A stretch of 64,000 nt of DNA from CBDBKL01 sp965206675 (GCA_965206675.1 CBDBKL010000008.1:1-64000); one strand, 5' to 3'. Counted from the first letter of the stretch, positions 27,283 to 36,186 are shown. The notes: a model not told the origin generated them from the sequence alone. Numbers and translations are program-made.

Positions 27283-27603
27283 ATGATCCTCACAAATACA
27301 GAAACCATTCCCCATCACACCATTATAGCCCACTACGGTCTTGTACAAGGCTCTTCCATTCGAGCTAAACATATCGGGCGAGACATTATGGCCTCACTGA
27401 AAAATATGGTGGGCGGTGAACTCACAGGATACACAGAACTACTGCAAGAAAGTCGTACCGAAGCCCTAGATCGAATGGTACAGCAGGCAGAACGCCAAGG
27501 AGCCAATGCCATAGTTAACATCCGCTTTGCCACTTCCTCTGTAGAAATGGGAGCTGCAGAAATTTTATGCTACGGAACTGCATTACAAATTGAACGTGAA
27601 TGA
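27283..27603 (+). CDS. YbjQ/UPF0145 family protein
   Basis: 106 residues, the full length of the family. VQGSSIRAKHIGRDIMASLKNMVGGELTGYTELLQESRTEALDRM and GANAIVNIRFATSS are the signature blocks. The family forms pentamers and is annotated as a heavy-metal-binding domain, but its function is not established. The next gene encodes a divergent, membrane-anchored relative. Confidence 0.88.
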   Translation: MILTNTETIPHHTIIAHYGLVQGSSIRAKHIGRDIMASLKNMVGGELTGYTELLQESRTEALDRMVQQAERQGANAIVNIRFATSSVEMGAAEILCYGTALQIERE

Positions 27604-27692
27604 AGCTACAGAATTTATTCATTCAGAGAATATGTCATGCAGAAACAATAGAAGAAAATTTAATACAAAACTAATAAAATACGAGTAGTCCA

Positions 27693-28187
27693 ATGAATAC
27701 ATTCACACTTTTTCTCTCTACAATTATTGTTTGTTACATTATAGGAAAGTTTATCGAACGCTTGCATTTTCATAATATCCAAAAAAGGGAAAAACGCTTT
27801 AAAAGTTTATCCGCTTTCACAACTGAAAAATCACATACTATTGACCCTACAGAAGAAATGAAAATGGTCTACGGGAACATAGTTATAGGAATCGATTACT
27901 ATAAACGTGTTATAGGTTTTTTAAGAAAAATTCGAGGTGGTCCATTGAGAACTCACGAACGTGTTATTGAACGAGCACGTCGGGAAGCCATTTTAAGAAT
28001 GAAAAACCAAGCCTATAACTGGGGAGCATATAAAATAATAAACATGAGAATTGAAACATCAGCAATAGGTTCGACTCAATATCCATCCACAGAAATATAC
28101 GTATATGCTACTGGTATTAAACGCAAAAACACACATCAACTAACTTATATTACAAGCCACACACTCCAACCAAATACTCCTTCGTAA
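27693..28187 (+). CDS. Membrane-anchored YbjQ-like protein
   Basis: 164 residues. N-terminal membrane helix (FTLFLSTIIVCYIIGKFI, residues 4-21), then a YbjQ-like domain from about residue 57: VYGNIVIGIDYYKRVIGFLRKIRGGPLRTHERVIERARREAILRMKNQAYNWGAYKIINMRIETS. It has the same block order as the preceding gene but is much diverged. The pair probably arose by duplication, with one member fixed to the membrane. Function unknown. Confidence 0.72.
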   Translation: MNTFTLFLSTIIVCYIIGKFIERLHFHNIQKREKRFKSLSAFTTEKSHTIDPTEEMKMVYGNIVIGIDYYKRVIGFLRKIRGGPLRTHERVIERARREAILRMKNQAYNWGAYKIINMRIETSAIGSTQYPSTEIYVYATGIKRKNTHQLTYITSHTLQPNTPS

Positions 28188-28511
28188 AAAACTTCGGTTC
28201 TTTCCCCCACAACTTAAAACTTGAAGATCACCTTAAGTTATCTTGAACCTAATTTTTTATACAAAATTTATCTTTCCTAGAGTTTCTATATTTTTAAATC
28301 ACCTCTTAATGAAAATAAAAAACTAATTTTTCTTTCCTAAATTAACATTTTTAAAATTTCTTCACATCAAATCAGTAAATATTATAAGTCTCTCATAACG
28401 CTCACATATTTGATCCTATTTCATGATATAAAGCCCAAATACCATTTTATTACGAATATTTATTTAAAAGATTTTTTATTAGTAATTCAACATTTATAGA
28501 AAGAGGTTCCT
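28188..28511. other. AT-rich intergenic region with 20-base repeat copy
   Basis: No gene seen. 28231-28250 is identical to 12645-12664 (CCTTAAGTTATCTTGAACCT). The rest is very AT-rich leader of the ankyrin gene, whose start follows AGAAAGAGG. Confidence 0.4.
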
Positions 28512-29390
28512 ATGAAGTTCAAAATCATCTTATGCTTAATTGTATTTATAGGATTTAATGAGAAATCTTTTGGACAACTAGAAGCGAACCCAACATCAAA
28601 ACTCACAGCTGGAGTCCTTCAAACTGCAAAATGGGCTGATATAGATATACATATGAGTTCAACCGAAGAGCTCCATAAAGCCGCTTGGGACGGAAATATT
28701 GAAGAGGCTCAAGATCTTCTTGAAAGAGGTTATGATGTCAACGAAGCACATCCTGGAAGAAAATGGGCCCCCATACATTGGGCAGCCGCTGCAGGACAAG
28801 CAGATATGGTAGAATTTCTCTTAGATAATGGGGCAGATATCGAAAAAAAGAGCAATATAAGAGAAACAGCTTTCCTTATAGCTACAAAAAGAGGACATAT
28901 AAACGTCATCAATGTACTGGATAGACGTGGAGCTAATAAGAATGCTTATAATACTCAAGGGGAAACAGCTTTAATTCTTGCTGTAAAAGATGCTCCTCCA
29001 AGTAAACGCATAGCTACAATGGAAAGACTTATAGAAATTGGTGCTAACCCCAGTCGACTGGCAGAAAGAAAAGGAGCACATGAACCTCAAATAATAGTGG
29101 GAAGTAGATGGTCAGCTCTTCACTGGGCTTCCTACTTGGAAATACCAGAAGCTATGAATTTACTTCTAGACAGAGGAGTTCACCCTGATATTACAACTCC
29201 AGATAAAGACACATCTTTACTTGAAGCCGTACGCGAGAAAAAAACAATATCGATTGAAATACTTATGCTTAGAGGAGCAGATCCAGATTTTAAAAACATT
29301 GATGGCGATACCCCCAGAATCTTTGCTATTGATCCTAAAACAGAAAATTTAATTGAACAGCTTGAGAAAAAAAGAGCCTGTTACAACTAA
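28512..29390 (+). CDS. Secreted ankyrin-repeat protein
   Basis: 292 residues. Signal peptide to about residue 22 (IILCLIVFIGFNEKSFG). Ankyrin repeats fill about residues 50-290: ELHKAAWDGNIEEAQDLLERGYDVN, PIHWAAAAGQADMVEFLLDNGADIE, TAFLIATKRGHINVINVLDRRGANKN, TALILAVKD...MERLIEIGANP, SALHWASYLEIPEAMNLLLDRGVHPD and TSLLEAVREKKTISIEILMLRGADP. About seven units form a protein-binding solenoid outside the cytoplasm. The partner is unknown. Two further secreted ankyrin genes lie at 33.5 and 59 kb. Confidence 0.88.
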   Translation: MKFKIILCLIVFIGFNEKSFGQLEANPTSKLTAGVLQTAKWADIDIHMSSTEELHKAAWDGNIEEAQDLLERGYDVNEAHPGRKWAPIHWAAAAGQADMVEFLLDNGADIEKKSNIRETAFLIATKRGHINVINVLDRRGANKNAYNTQGETALILAVKDAPPSKRIATMERLIEIGANPSRLAERKGAHEPQIIVGSRWSALHWASYLEIPEAMNLLLDRGVHPDITTPDKDTSLLEAVREKKTISIEILMLRGADPDFKNIDGDTPRIFAIDPKTENLIEQLEKKRACYN

Positions 29391-29398
29391 ACTTCGGA

Positions 29399-29428
29399 CT
29401 GTTGAAGAAGCGTCATTTGCTTCGTTAC
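29399..29428 (+). repeat. Partial copy of the 120-bp palindromic element
   Basis: CTGTTGAAGAAGCGTCATTT... matches the first ~30 bases of the element at 33182-33301 with few differences; the rest is missing. It lies right after the ankyrin gene. Confidence 0.5.
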
Positions 29429-29608
29429 ATCTAACTTATTACAATTTTTTTTGTTAAGTGGAAAACTTTTCTCAAGGATTTCTAAGCATCTGAGATTTTC
29501 AATTTATCTTTGATTTTTTTTGAAGAAAGAGTCTTGTTTTTCTTTTCCAAGCGCAGGGCATATTGTAATGGAGGACAAATTTGCTATTTTTGACAGTTAT
29601 TTAGGAGA

Positions 29609-29791
29609 AACTTTTTCTCATGGGTTTTAAAACGAGTTTTCTGAGGCACAGGGCGTATCTTCGTTAAAGACCGTTTGTTCTAAGCTCGAAGTTATCGAGC
29701 TTTATCCAGCTAATCGCTTTTAGCCTTTGGCGGAGAGACGAGCTGCGAACCTCAGAACTGTCTGAGCTTTTAAAATCCATGAGAAAAAGTT
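29609..29791. repeat. Palindromic element with 24-base inverted ends
   Basis: 29609-29632 (AACTTTTTCTCATGG...) and 29768-29791 are inverted repeats matching at 23 of 24 bases. Inside, TTCTGAGG and CCTCAGAA pair again, and AGCTCGA/TCGAGCT (29683-29701) forms an apex hairpin. The whole 183 bases can fold into one long stem. It contains AGGGCGTATC, a word also seen at other intergenic sites. No gene is present in 29391-29845 apart from these repeats. Confidence 0.6.
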
Positions 29792-29845
29792 CTGAAGATC
29801 AGCATAAAAAAAATAGTCAAAAAGAATAAGATATAACCGAAGCAA

Positions 29846-30682
29846 TTATACGCCGACGGGATGCCATACAGTCTTAAACTCCACCGAACGCATAATCGGT
29901 TCCAAAGACTGAACCCCTACAAGTGGCTCAATAATGCGCTTCATGTTCTCAGATCCACCTACACGAAGTTGCTCTAAAGCTTCACTGTTCTCCCTCTGAA
30001 AATCAACAAGCTGAACTTCCATATGACTGATTACAAAAGGAAAGATCTCCTCAAAATCACAACCCAAAAGATTTAAAACACCCGAAGGAATATGAGACGC
30101 CGATGCCACTTCACCTATTATACCCATAAAAGCTCCCCAGTTTTTAGGGAGCAAAACAATCACTGTATTACCCGCCACCAACAAACTCGCCATATGACCA
30201 AAAAGCACCTCAAGATCTAGCTCTTCTGGTGGCACCAATACACTCACTCCAACAGATTCTATTGTTGTAAAATTATGATGTGGCCCCGCAACAGGATTAA
30301 CAGCCCCCAACACTTGCTGAAACTTATCAGCAAACCCAGAGAAGTACACAAGAGCATCAATAGCATCTTGCACCTGTTTCTGTGCGTGTTCAGAACTCAC
30401 GTCACTCACTTGCATCAAAGTCGAATGTATTTCACTCTTTCGCCCCTCAAGCAGCTCAGCCATCCGATAAAGAATTTGTCCTTTATCAAAACTTGTTTTG
30501 GATTCCCAAGAACCAAAAGCCTTTTGCGCATAACTCACAGAATTTCGAAAATCTTTGCGTGAAGCTCTACAAATATGAGCATAAAACCCTTCAGATGTTT
30601 TCGCTTTGTAACTACGACCCGATTCCGTTCTTAAAAACTGACCATTCATATAAAGTTTAATTGTTTTTTGAAACTGATTCAT
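29846..30682 (-). CDS. Truncated aldehyde dehydrogenase-like protein lacking the catalytic domain
   Basis: 278 residues against about 480 for the family. The N-terminal half resembles the NAD-binding domain: LYMNGQFLRTESGRSY, AQKAFGSWESKTSFDKGQILYRMAELLEGR, GVSVLVPPEELDLEVLFGHMASLLVAGNTVIVLLPK. The catalytic Cys region and the Glu of the ELGG motif are missing, so it should not be an active dehydrogenase by itself. Its start overlaps the stop of the full-length ALDH gene (ATGA), so it is translated with it. Pairs of this kind next to deoC occur in other bacteria, so it may be a pseudo-enzyme partner rather than decay. Confidence 0.65.
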   Translation of the reverse strand: MNQFQKTIKLYMNGQFLRTESGRSYKAKTSEGFYAHICRASRKDFRNSVSYAQKAFGSWESKTSFDKGQILYRMAELLEGRKSEIHSTLMQVSDVSSEHAQKQVQDAIDALVYFSGFADKFQQVLGAVNPVAGPHHNFTTIESVGVSVLVPPEELDLEVLFGHMASLLVAGNTVIVLLPKNWGAFMGIIGEVASASHIPSGVLNLLGCDFEEIFPFVISHMEVQLVDFQRENSEALEQLRVGGSENMKRIIEPLVGVQSLEPIMRSVEFKTVWHPVGV

Positions 30683-32172
30683 TTATCAATCCTTATGGGC
30701 TTTACATAGGGGAACAAACCATGACGTCCCCCTTCACGACCAAATCCACTCTCATAATAACCACCAAAAGGACTTGATGGATCAAATTTATTATAAGTGT
30801 TGGCCCAAATCACTCCCGCCTTTAACTGATTTGCTACCATGTGTATTTGAGATCCCTTTTCGCTCCAAACACCAGCCGCTAAACCATAAGGAGTATCATT
30901 CGCCTTTAGAATAGCCTCCTGTGGCGTTCTAAATGTTGAAATTGCCAAAAGAGGACCAAAAACTTCTGTTCTTGAAATAGTAGAAGCTCCTGTCACATTA
31001 TTAAAGAAACACGGCTTATGAAAATAACCAACACCTGGTAACTTTACATTGTCCGGTTCATAGAACTCACACCCCTCTTCTTTACCTATCTCCACATACC
31101 TTCTTATCTTCAACAACTGTTCTTTAGAATTAATCGCACCAATATCCGTGTTCTTATCTAACGGATTCCCAATACGAATTTGCCCCATCCGATGTTTGAT
31201 TTTTTCTACAAACATTTCAGCTATAGATTCCTGAAGAAGTAATCTAGAACCTGCACAACACACATGCCCTTGATTAAAGAAAATACCATTGATAACCCCT
31301 TCTACCGCCTGATCTATAGCCGCATCTTCAAAAATGATATGAGCTGATTTTCCCCCTAGCTCCATAGTCAATTTTTTATCACCCGCAGACTGCATGATTT
31401 GTTTTCCCACCTCTGTAGATCCCGTAAAAGCCAACTTATCAAAATCATCACTCATCACAAGCCTGCGCCCTGTCTCTCCTCCACCCGTTACAATATTAAC
31501 AACTCCAGGAGGTAAATCGATATCTTGAAAAATCTCACACAGGAGTAAAGCTGTTAAAGGCGTCGTCTCTGCAGGTTTTAAAACAACTGTATTACCCATG
31601 GCCAAAGCTGGAGCTATCTTCCACGCTGCCATTAATAAAGGAAAATTCCATGGAATAATTTGACCCACAACTCCCAAAGGAGAAACATTATACCCAGGTA
31701 TAATATACTCTAACTTATCAGCCCAACCCGCATGATAGAAAAAATGTGCCGCCGCTAAAGGAATATCAACATCTCTAGATTCTTTAATAGGTTTTCCATT
31801 GTCTATAGTTTCTAAGACAGCAAACTCACGAGAACGCTCTTCTAAACATTTCGCAATTTGAAAAAGATATCTCCCTCTTTCTTTTCCAGATAACTTAGAC
31901 CATGTCTTTATATAAGCTCCACGTGCAGCTTTCACTGCCTTTCCTACATCCTCTTCAGAAGCATCCGCTATTTGGGCTAAAGATTCCCCTGTAGAAGGAT
32001 TTAAGGTTGCAAAATATTTACCTTTAGAAGGCTCTTGAAACTCCCCATCAATAAACAATCCATATTGAGACTTTATATTTACACTTTCAGTCGACTCAGG
32101 TGCTGGGGCATATTCAAAAACATTTTCTATGGATTCATCAGTCAGAGATGCCATACTTTCTCTACGAGTCAT
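30679..32172 (-). CDS. NAD(P)-dependent aldehyde dehydrogenase
   Basis: 497 residues, complete. VGQIIPWNFPLLMAAWKIAPALAMGN, FTGSTEVGKQIMQSAGDKKLTMELGGKSA (catalytic Glu) and FNQGHVCCAGSRLL (catalytic Cys about 303) are all there. The N-terminal ~30 residues are an extension. It lies between deoC (11-base overlap) and the truncated ALDH-like gene (4-base overlap). With deoC it could oxidise acetaldehyde from deoxyribose 5-phosphate cleavage, so the cluster may serve use of DNA-derived sugars. This role is inferred from context. Confidence 0.88.
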   Translation of the reverse strand: MTRRESMASLTDESIENVFEYAPAPESTESVNIKSQYGLFIDGEFQEPSKGKYFATLNPSTGESLAQIADASEEDVGKAVKAARGAYIKTWSKLSGKERGRYLFQIAKCLEERSREFAVLETIDNGKPIKESRDVDIPLAAAHFFYHAGWADKLEYIIPGYNVSPLGVVGQIIPWNFPLLMAAWKIAPALAMGNTVVLKPAETTPLTALLLCEIFQDIDLPPGVVNIVTGGGETGRRLVMSDDFDKLAFTGSTEVGKQIMQSAGDKKLTMELGGKSAHIIFEDAAIDQAVEGVINGIFFNQGHVCCAGSRLLLQESIAEMFVEKIKHRMGQIRIGNPLDKNTDIGAINSKEQLLKIRRYVEIGKEEGCEFYEPDNVKLPGVGYFHKPCFFNNVTGASTISRTEVFGPLLAISTFRTPQEAILKANDTPYGLAAGVWSEKGSQIHMVANQLKAGVIWANTYNKFDPSSPFGGYYESGFGREGGRHGLFPYVKPIRIDK

Positions 32173-33115
32173 GCAAAAATCCCTTCGTATAGTGATAATT
32201 TCCCGTTGTCTGTTTATAAATCTGTCGAATCACATCACTCAATAAAGAACTGGCCCCAAAACGAAAAAGTTTTGGTGTTAACCAATCACTTCCCAATACT
32301 TCTTTTACCATACACAAATACTGTATAGCTGTCTTGGCATCTTTAATTCCACCAGCAGGCTTCACACCAACATGCACCCCTGTTCTATCAAAAAAATCTT
32401 TTACTGTTTGTAACATGACTAAGGTAACAGGCAGTGTTGCTGCAGAAGATATCTTACCTGTTGATGTCTTAATAAAATCAGCACCTGCCTGTATAGCCAA
32501 ATGCGATGCCAATCTGATTTTGTCATAGGAGCCCAATTCTCCCGTTTCTAAAATAACTTTTAAATGAACATCCTCACAAACTTCTTTTATAGCTACAATT
32601 TCATCAAACGCCATTTGATATTTTCCCGAAAGAAAAGCATTTCTATTCATAACCATATCAATTTCTGTAGCTCCAGCTTTTACAGCCTCACGCACGTCTT
32701 CCATTTTCTCTGCAAAAGAAAGCTGCCCACTTGGAAAGCCTGCCGCCACACTTGCAATTTGAATATCTGTGCCCTTGAGTTCCTCAATAGCAATTGGAAT
32801 AAACACAGGATAAACACAGACAGCAGCAACATGAGGTAATGTTTGTGTTTTAAAAGAGGCTCTATACAGAGATGGAGGAAGGGGGTGTTTGGCCTTGTAA
32901 CACATTTGACGAACACGCCCAACGGTATCAGCACCCTCAAGTGTTGTCAGATCAATCATTTTAATGATTTCATACAGAGCACGCAGCTTAGACTCTTTTT
33001 TAATACTCCGTTTACGAAAAAAACTGGCCCGTTCATCTATACCCACACAATCGACTGACTGCCTGGGTATAAAAACTCCCCCCTGTGCTGATTCTAATCG
33101 TATTTCATCAATCAT
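32162..33115 (-). CDS. deoC: Deoxyribose-phosphate aldolase
   Basis: 317 residues, class I aldolase. ASVAAGFPSGQLSFAEKMEDVREAVKAGATEIDMVMN, VILETGELGSYDKIRLASHLAIQAGADFIKTSTGK (Schiff-base Lys in FIKTSTGK) and GVKPAGGIKDAKTAI are the signature. It splits 2-deoxyribose 5-phosphate into glyceraldehyde 3-phosphate and acetaldehyde. The N-terminus has about 50 extra residues. The gene leads an overlapping operon with two ALDH genes. Confidence 0.94.
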   Translation of the reverse strand: MIDEIRLESAQGGVFIPRQSVDCVGIDERASFFRKRSIKKESKLRALYEIIKMIDLTTLEGADTVGRVRQMCYKAKHPLPPSLYRASFKTQTLPHVAAVCVYPVFIPIAIEELKGTDIQIASVAAGFPSGQLSFAEKMEDVREAVKAGATEIDMVMNRNAFLSGKYQMAFDEIVAIKEVCEDVHLKVILETGELGSYDKIRLASHLAIQAGADFIKTSTGKISSAATLPVTLVMLQTVKDFFDRTGVHVGVKPAGGIKDAKTAIQYLCMVKEVLGSDWLTPKLFRFGASSLLSDVIRQIYKQTTGNYHYTKGFLHDS

Positions 33116-33181
33116 AGGTAAAAACTTATAGCGTATTATAAGGAGAACGACAAACTAAATCGCTTCGGTTATGCCTGCGCA

Positions 33182-33301
33182 CTGTTGAAAAAGCGTCATC
33201 TACTTCGTTGCAATCACTCAAACACTCACTCCGACGTAGGAAAAACTACGCCTCCGTTCGGTTTGAGCTTGAACGCCTCGTATCTAACGCTTTTTCAACA
33301 G
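33182..33301 (+). repeat. 120-bp palindromic element, copy A
   Basis: Ends CTGTTGAAAAAGCGT (33182-33196) and ACGCTTTTTCAACAG (33287-33301) are a perfect 15-base inverted repeat. Inside are CTCAAAC/GTTTGAG and an apex hairpin CGTAG-GAAAAA-CTACG. A second copy of exactly 120 bases lies inverted at 41045-41164. It sits between the divergent deoC and J-domain genes, in a 354-base gap with no other feature. Confidence 0.85.
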
Positions 33302-33469
33302 TCCTTTTAATTCTTTTGACTATTTCTTTTTTATCTTGAGTTGGGAATTTTTCTAAACTTTTAGAATTTTTTTCACAATTCAATATCTTACAAGCCAACT
33401 AAACCAATTATGACTTAATATGTATAAGCATAAAAATTAAAACGGATACCCATAAAAGGAACATCTTAA

Positions 33470-34261
33470 GTGAAATCAAAAAAGAATATTTTAGTTTTTT
33501 TATTCATCATATTTTCTTCTCATCTGCTCTATGGACAAATCGACTTGGATCGTGATCCTTATGAAGTTTTAGGTGTCAATAGAACTGCAGACCCTAAAAC
33601 AATAAAAAAAGCCTATCTTGAAAAGGCTAAAATAGTCCATCCAGATAGAAATCAAGGTAGTGAGGAATCGACTAGAAAGTTTCAAGAGTTAACTAGTGCC
33701 TACCACGAGGTAATAAATGACTTTAATACTCGTTCCCATAGCTCACAAGAAAGATCAGGTTCGGCCGAATCTACCGAACACTTTGACCCCCTTGACGAAA
33801 TATTTGCAGCAGCAGCCCATAATGATACGGAAACTCTAAGAAATCTTGCAGCACAGGGATTAGATATTGGCAGAATGGATATTTTTGGAAATACACCTCT
33901 ACATTATGCTGCAACAAACAGAAATTTAGAAGCGATAGCCTTTTTGTTGAAAATGGAAGCTCCTGTCATACAAAATTCTAACGGAGAAACATTTATTGAT
34001 ATATTAACTGGAGGTAATAGAAAAACATTTGCAGATCCATCCTTTATGAATATAAATGAAAAACCCAATCAAACACCACATAGATCCGAAAGTTTTGCAG
34101 AAGAAATGAATACTGAAGCCAACAGAACTCCACGTACAACACCGGAAAATCTTGAAGAACTCTCCACTTTGCAACTTCTAAGACTGTACTTCACTGAAGT
34201 CGGACGCTCTATTAAAAAACAAGGACGCTCCATTAAAAAACGAATCGAATGTCGCTACTAA
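33470..34261 (+). CDS. Exported J-domain protein with ankyrin repeats
   Basis: 263 residues from GTG 33470 (AAAGGAAC before it). Signal peptide to about residue 22 (ILVFLFIIFSSHLLYG). Residues about 28-90 are a full DnaJ domain: DPYEVLGVNRTADPKTIKKAYLEKAKIVHPDRN, with the HPD motif at 57-59. Residues about 105-175 hold ankyrin-type units (AAAHNDTETLRNLAAQGLDIGRMDIFGNTPLHYAATNRNLEAIAFLL). A Thr/Glu-rich tail follows. J domains normally work with cytoplasmic DnaK; behind a signal peptide the partner would have to be elsewhere, perhaps a host Hsp70. This combination is rare. Confidence 0.82.
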   Translation: MKSKKNILVFLFIIFSSHLLYGQIDLDRDPYEVLGVNRTADPKTIKKAYLEKAKIVHPDRNQGSEESTRKFQELTSAYHEVINDFNTRSHSSQERSGSAESTEHFDPLDEIFAAAAHNDTETLRNLAAQGLDIGRMDIFGNTPLHYAATNRNLEAIAFLLKMEAPVIQNSNGETFIDILTGGNRKTFADPSFMNINEKPNQTPHRSESFAEEMNTEANRTPRTTPENLEELSTLQLLRLYFTEVGRSIKKQGRSIKKRIECRY

Positions 34262-34458
34262 ACAGCCCTCAGACTCATTCTATTTCAAACTGACCTAGCA
34301 AACCCTATCTGAATAAACGCATAAAATTTAGACATTTAAAAAGCCTACATATTTTTGAATGAAAATCCGATAATAGAGGTGTGAAATAAGAACGGATATA
34401 ACTTAATCCTTATTAGGAACAAAAAGTAGCAGATCCCATTAAAAAAGGAATACTTTAA

Positions 34459-34830
34459 ATGAAATTAGAAAAAAATATCTTAGCTTTTCTATTTGTCATA
34501 TTCTTTTCAAATCTGCTCTATGGACAAGCCGATCCAAACTTAGCTCCTCATGAAGTTTTAGGTGTCGAAAAACATGCAGATCTTAAAACAATAAAAAAGG
34601 CCTACCTTGAACTGGCTAAAAAATGGCATCCAGATAGACATCAAGGGAGTGAGGAAGCGACTAGAAAATTTCAAGAGATAACTCTTGCCTACGAAATATT
34701 AATTGGAAAGTCAGCTCCCGCTAGATCAGCCCAACCTCCTCAGCCATTTGCCTCCGTTATTGAAGAGGTATTCAAATCTCAAGAGACTGACGCCGCTGTT
34801 GATGAGATATTGAAAAGCTGTCGTTATTAA
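34459..34830 (+). CDS. Exported small J-domain protein
   Basis: 123 residues. It is a close paralogue of the preceding gene over the first ~85 residues: signal peptide ILAFLFVIFFSNLLYG, then PHEVLGVEKHADLKTIKKAYLELAKKWHPDRH with HPD at 57-59. The ankyrin part is missing; a short tail (VFKSQETDAAVDEILKSCRY) ends like the larger protein (IECRY). It arose by tandem duplication with loss or gain of the ankyrin part. Both lie on the plus strand, 197 bases apart. Confidence 0.82.
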   Translation: MKLEKNILAFLFVIFFSNLLYGQADPNLAPHEVLGVEKHADLKTIKKAYLELAKKWHPDRHQGSEEATRKFQEITLAYEILIGKSAPARSAQPPQPFASVIEEVFKSQETDAAVDEILKSCRY

Positions 34831-34843
34831 CCGTCCCATTTTT

Positions 34844-35950
34844 TTAAAAATTCAAAGGCACATATTCCAAACCCAGATCTCTGGCCACTGGCTCATAACA
34901 AACACCACCATTATAGACATTTAACCCTTTGAGCACTTCAGGATACTGACGGATAGACTCTTCAATTCCCTCTCGAGCAATAATACTACAGTAATTTAAT
35001 GTCACATTCGTTAATGCATATGTAGACGTCTGCGCAACAATGCCCGGAATATTAGGAACACAATAATGAATCACTCCGTTGACATCAAACGTTGGTGAAA
35101 CATGCGATGTCGGACGACACGTTTCAATACACCCCCCTTGATCAACAGCGACATCTACAACAACACTTCCAGGACTCATTGACTCTACCATCTCACGAGT
35201 TACTAAACAGGGAGCCTTTGCCCCTGTTACTAAAACAGCTCCTACCAATACATCAGAGTTAGGAATTATTTCTTCAATGTTCTTAATGTTGGAATAAAGA
35301 GTTGTTATTCGTCCATCAAAAATATTATTCAGATACTCTAAACGATCTGTATTAACATCTAACAATGTTACACTAGCCCCCAAACCCAGAGCCATTTGGG
35401 CGGCATTAGTCCCTACAATGCCAGCTCCCACAATCGTTACCTTTGCACGTCGTGTTCCCGTTACACCACCAAGAAGTATCCCCTTCCCTCCATTATTATT
35501 CTGACAATAAAAAGCACCAATTTGGGTCGACATTCTACCCGCCACCTCACTCATAGGCTTTAACAGCGGAAGACTACCGTCTGGTAATTCAATTGTCTCA
35601 TAGGCTACAGCCTTTACTTTTTTCTCAATCAAAACACGGGTTAATTCTGGCTCTGCCACTAAATGAAGAAAAGCATAGAGAATCTGTCCCTCACATAAAA
35701 GATCATACTCCTCAGGCAAAGGTTCTTTCACCTTAACAATCATTTCCGAAGATTTATAAACATCCTCCTTTGTATCAATAATCTTTGCCCCATTTTTTTT
35801 AAAAACAGCATTGGAAATACCGCTTCCTACTCCAGCATCTTTTTCAATAAGAATCACATGTCCTTCGGATACCAGCTGCTTTACTCCAGCTTCCGTCATC
35901 CCGACTCGCGTTTCGCTATCTTTAATTTCCTTTGGGACACCAATAATCAT
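34844..35950 (-). CDS. ald: Alanine dehydrogenase
   Basis: 368 residues, full length. MIIGVPKEIKDSETRVGMTEAGV, KVKEPLPEEY, LKPMSEVAGRMSTQIGA, the Rossmann segment VTIVGAGIVGTNAAQMALGLGA, VVVDVAVDQGGCIET and YCVPNIPGIVAQTSTYALTN are all AlaDH blocks. It interconverts L-alanine and pyruvate with NAD. Single gene, convergent with the J-domain gene. Confidence 0.94.
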   Translation of the reverse strand: MIIGVPKEIKDSETRVGMTEAGVKQLVSEGHVILIEKDAGVGSGISNAVFKKNGAKIIDTKEDVYKSSEMIVKVKEPLPEEYDLLCEGQILYAFLHLVAEPELTRVLIEKKVKAVAYETIELPDGSLPLLKPMSEVAGRMSTQIGAFYCQNNNGGKGILLGGVTGTRRAKVTIVGAGIVGTNAAQMALGLGASVTLLDVNTDRLEYLNNIFDGRITTLYSNIKNIEEIIPNSDVLVGAVLVTGAKAPCLVTREMVESMSPGSVVVDVAVDQGGCIETCRPTSHVSPTFDVNGVIHYCVPNIPGIVAQTSTYALTNVTLNYCSIIAREGIEESIRQYPEVLKGLNVYNGGVCYEPVARDLGLEYVPLNF

Positions 35951-36054
35951 ATCCCCTCACCTCATCTCAAATATTAGAAACAAAATAGGGATCTACCCCA
36001 ATAAAAGATCCGCGGTCAATAATTCAACGACAATGCGAAAACACAATGCATTAG

Positions 36055-36151
36055 TTATCCACTGCTAAAGAGATTTGCAAAAGAGGATATTAGTTAAAAC
36101 ATGAGAGATTATAATAGACTTTAACCCAAGGATATATCACTATGTGGATAA
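36055..36151. promoter_or_regulatory. DnaA-box-like sites upstream of ruvB
   Basis: TTATCCACT (36055-36063) and, inverted, TGTGGATAA (36143-36151) flank the ald-ruvB gap. The second is a perfect DnaA-box consensus. They may let DnaA control ruvB or ald; two boxes are too few to call an origin. Confidence 0.3.
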
Positions 36152-36186
36152 TTCACGATATTATTTTTTAATAAAAAAGAGCTGTT

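Noticed and set aside
29846..30682. Calling the short ALDH-like gene a pseudogene
   Set aside because: The frame is clean over 278 codons, overlaps its neighbour by ATGA and keeps the NAD-domain pattern, so a functional half-protein is as likely as decay.
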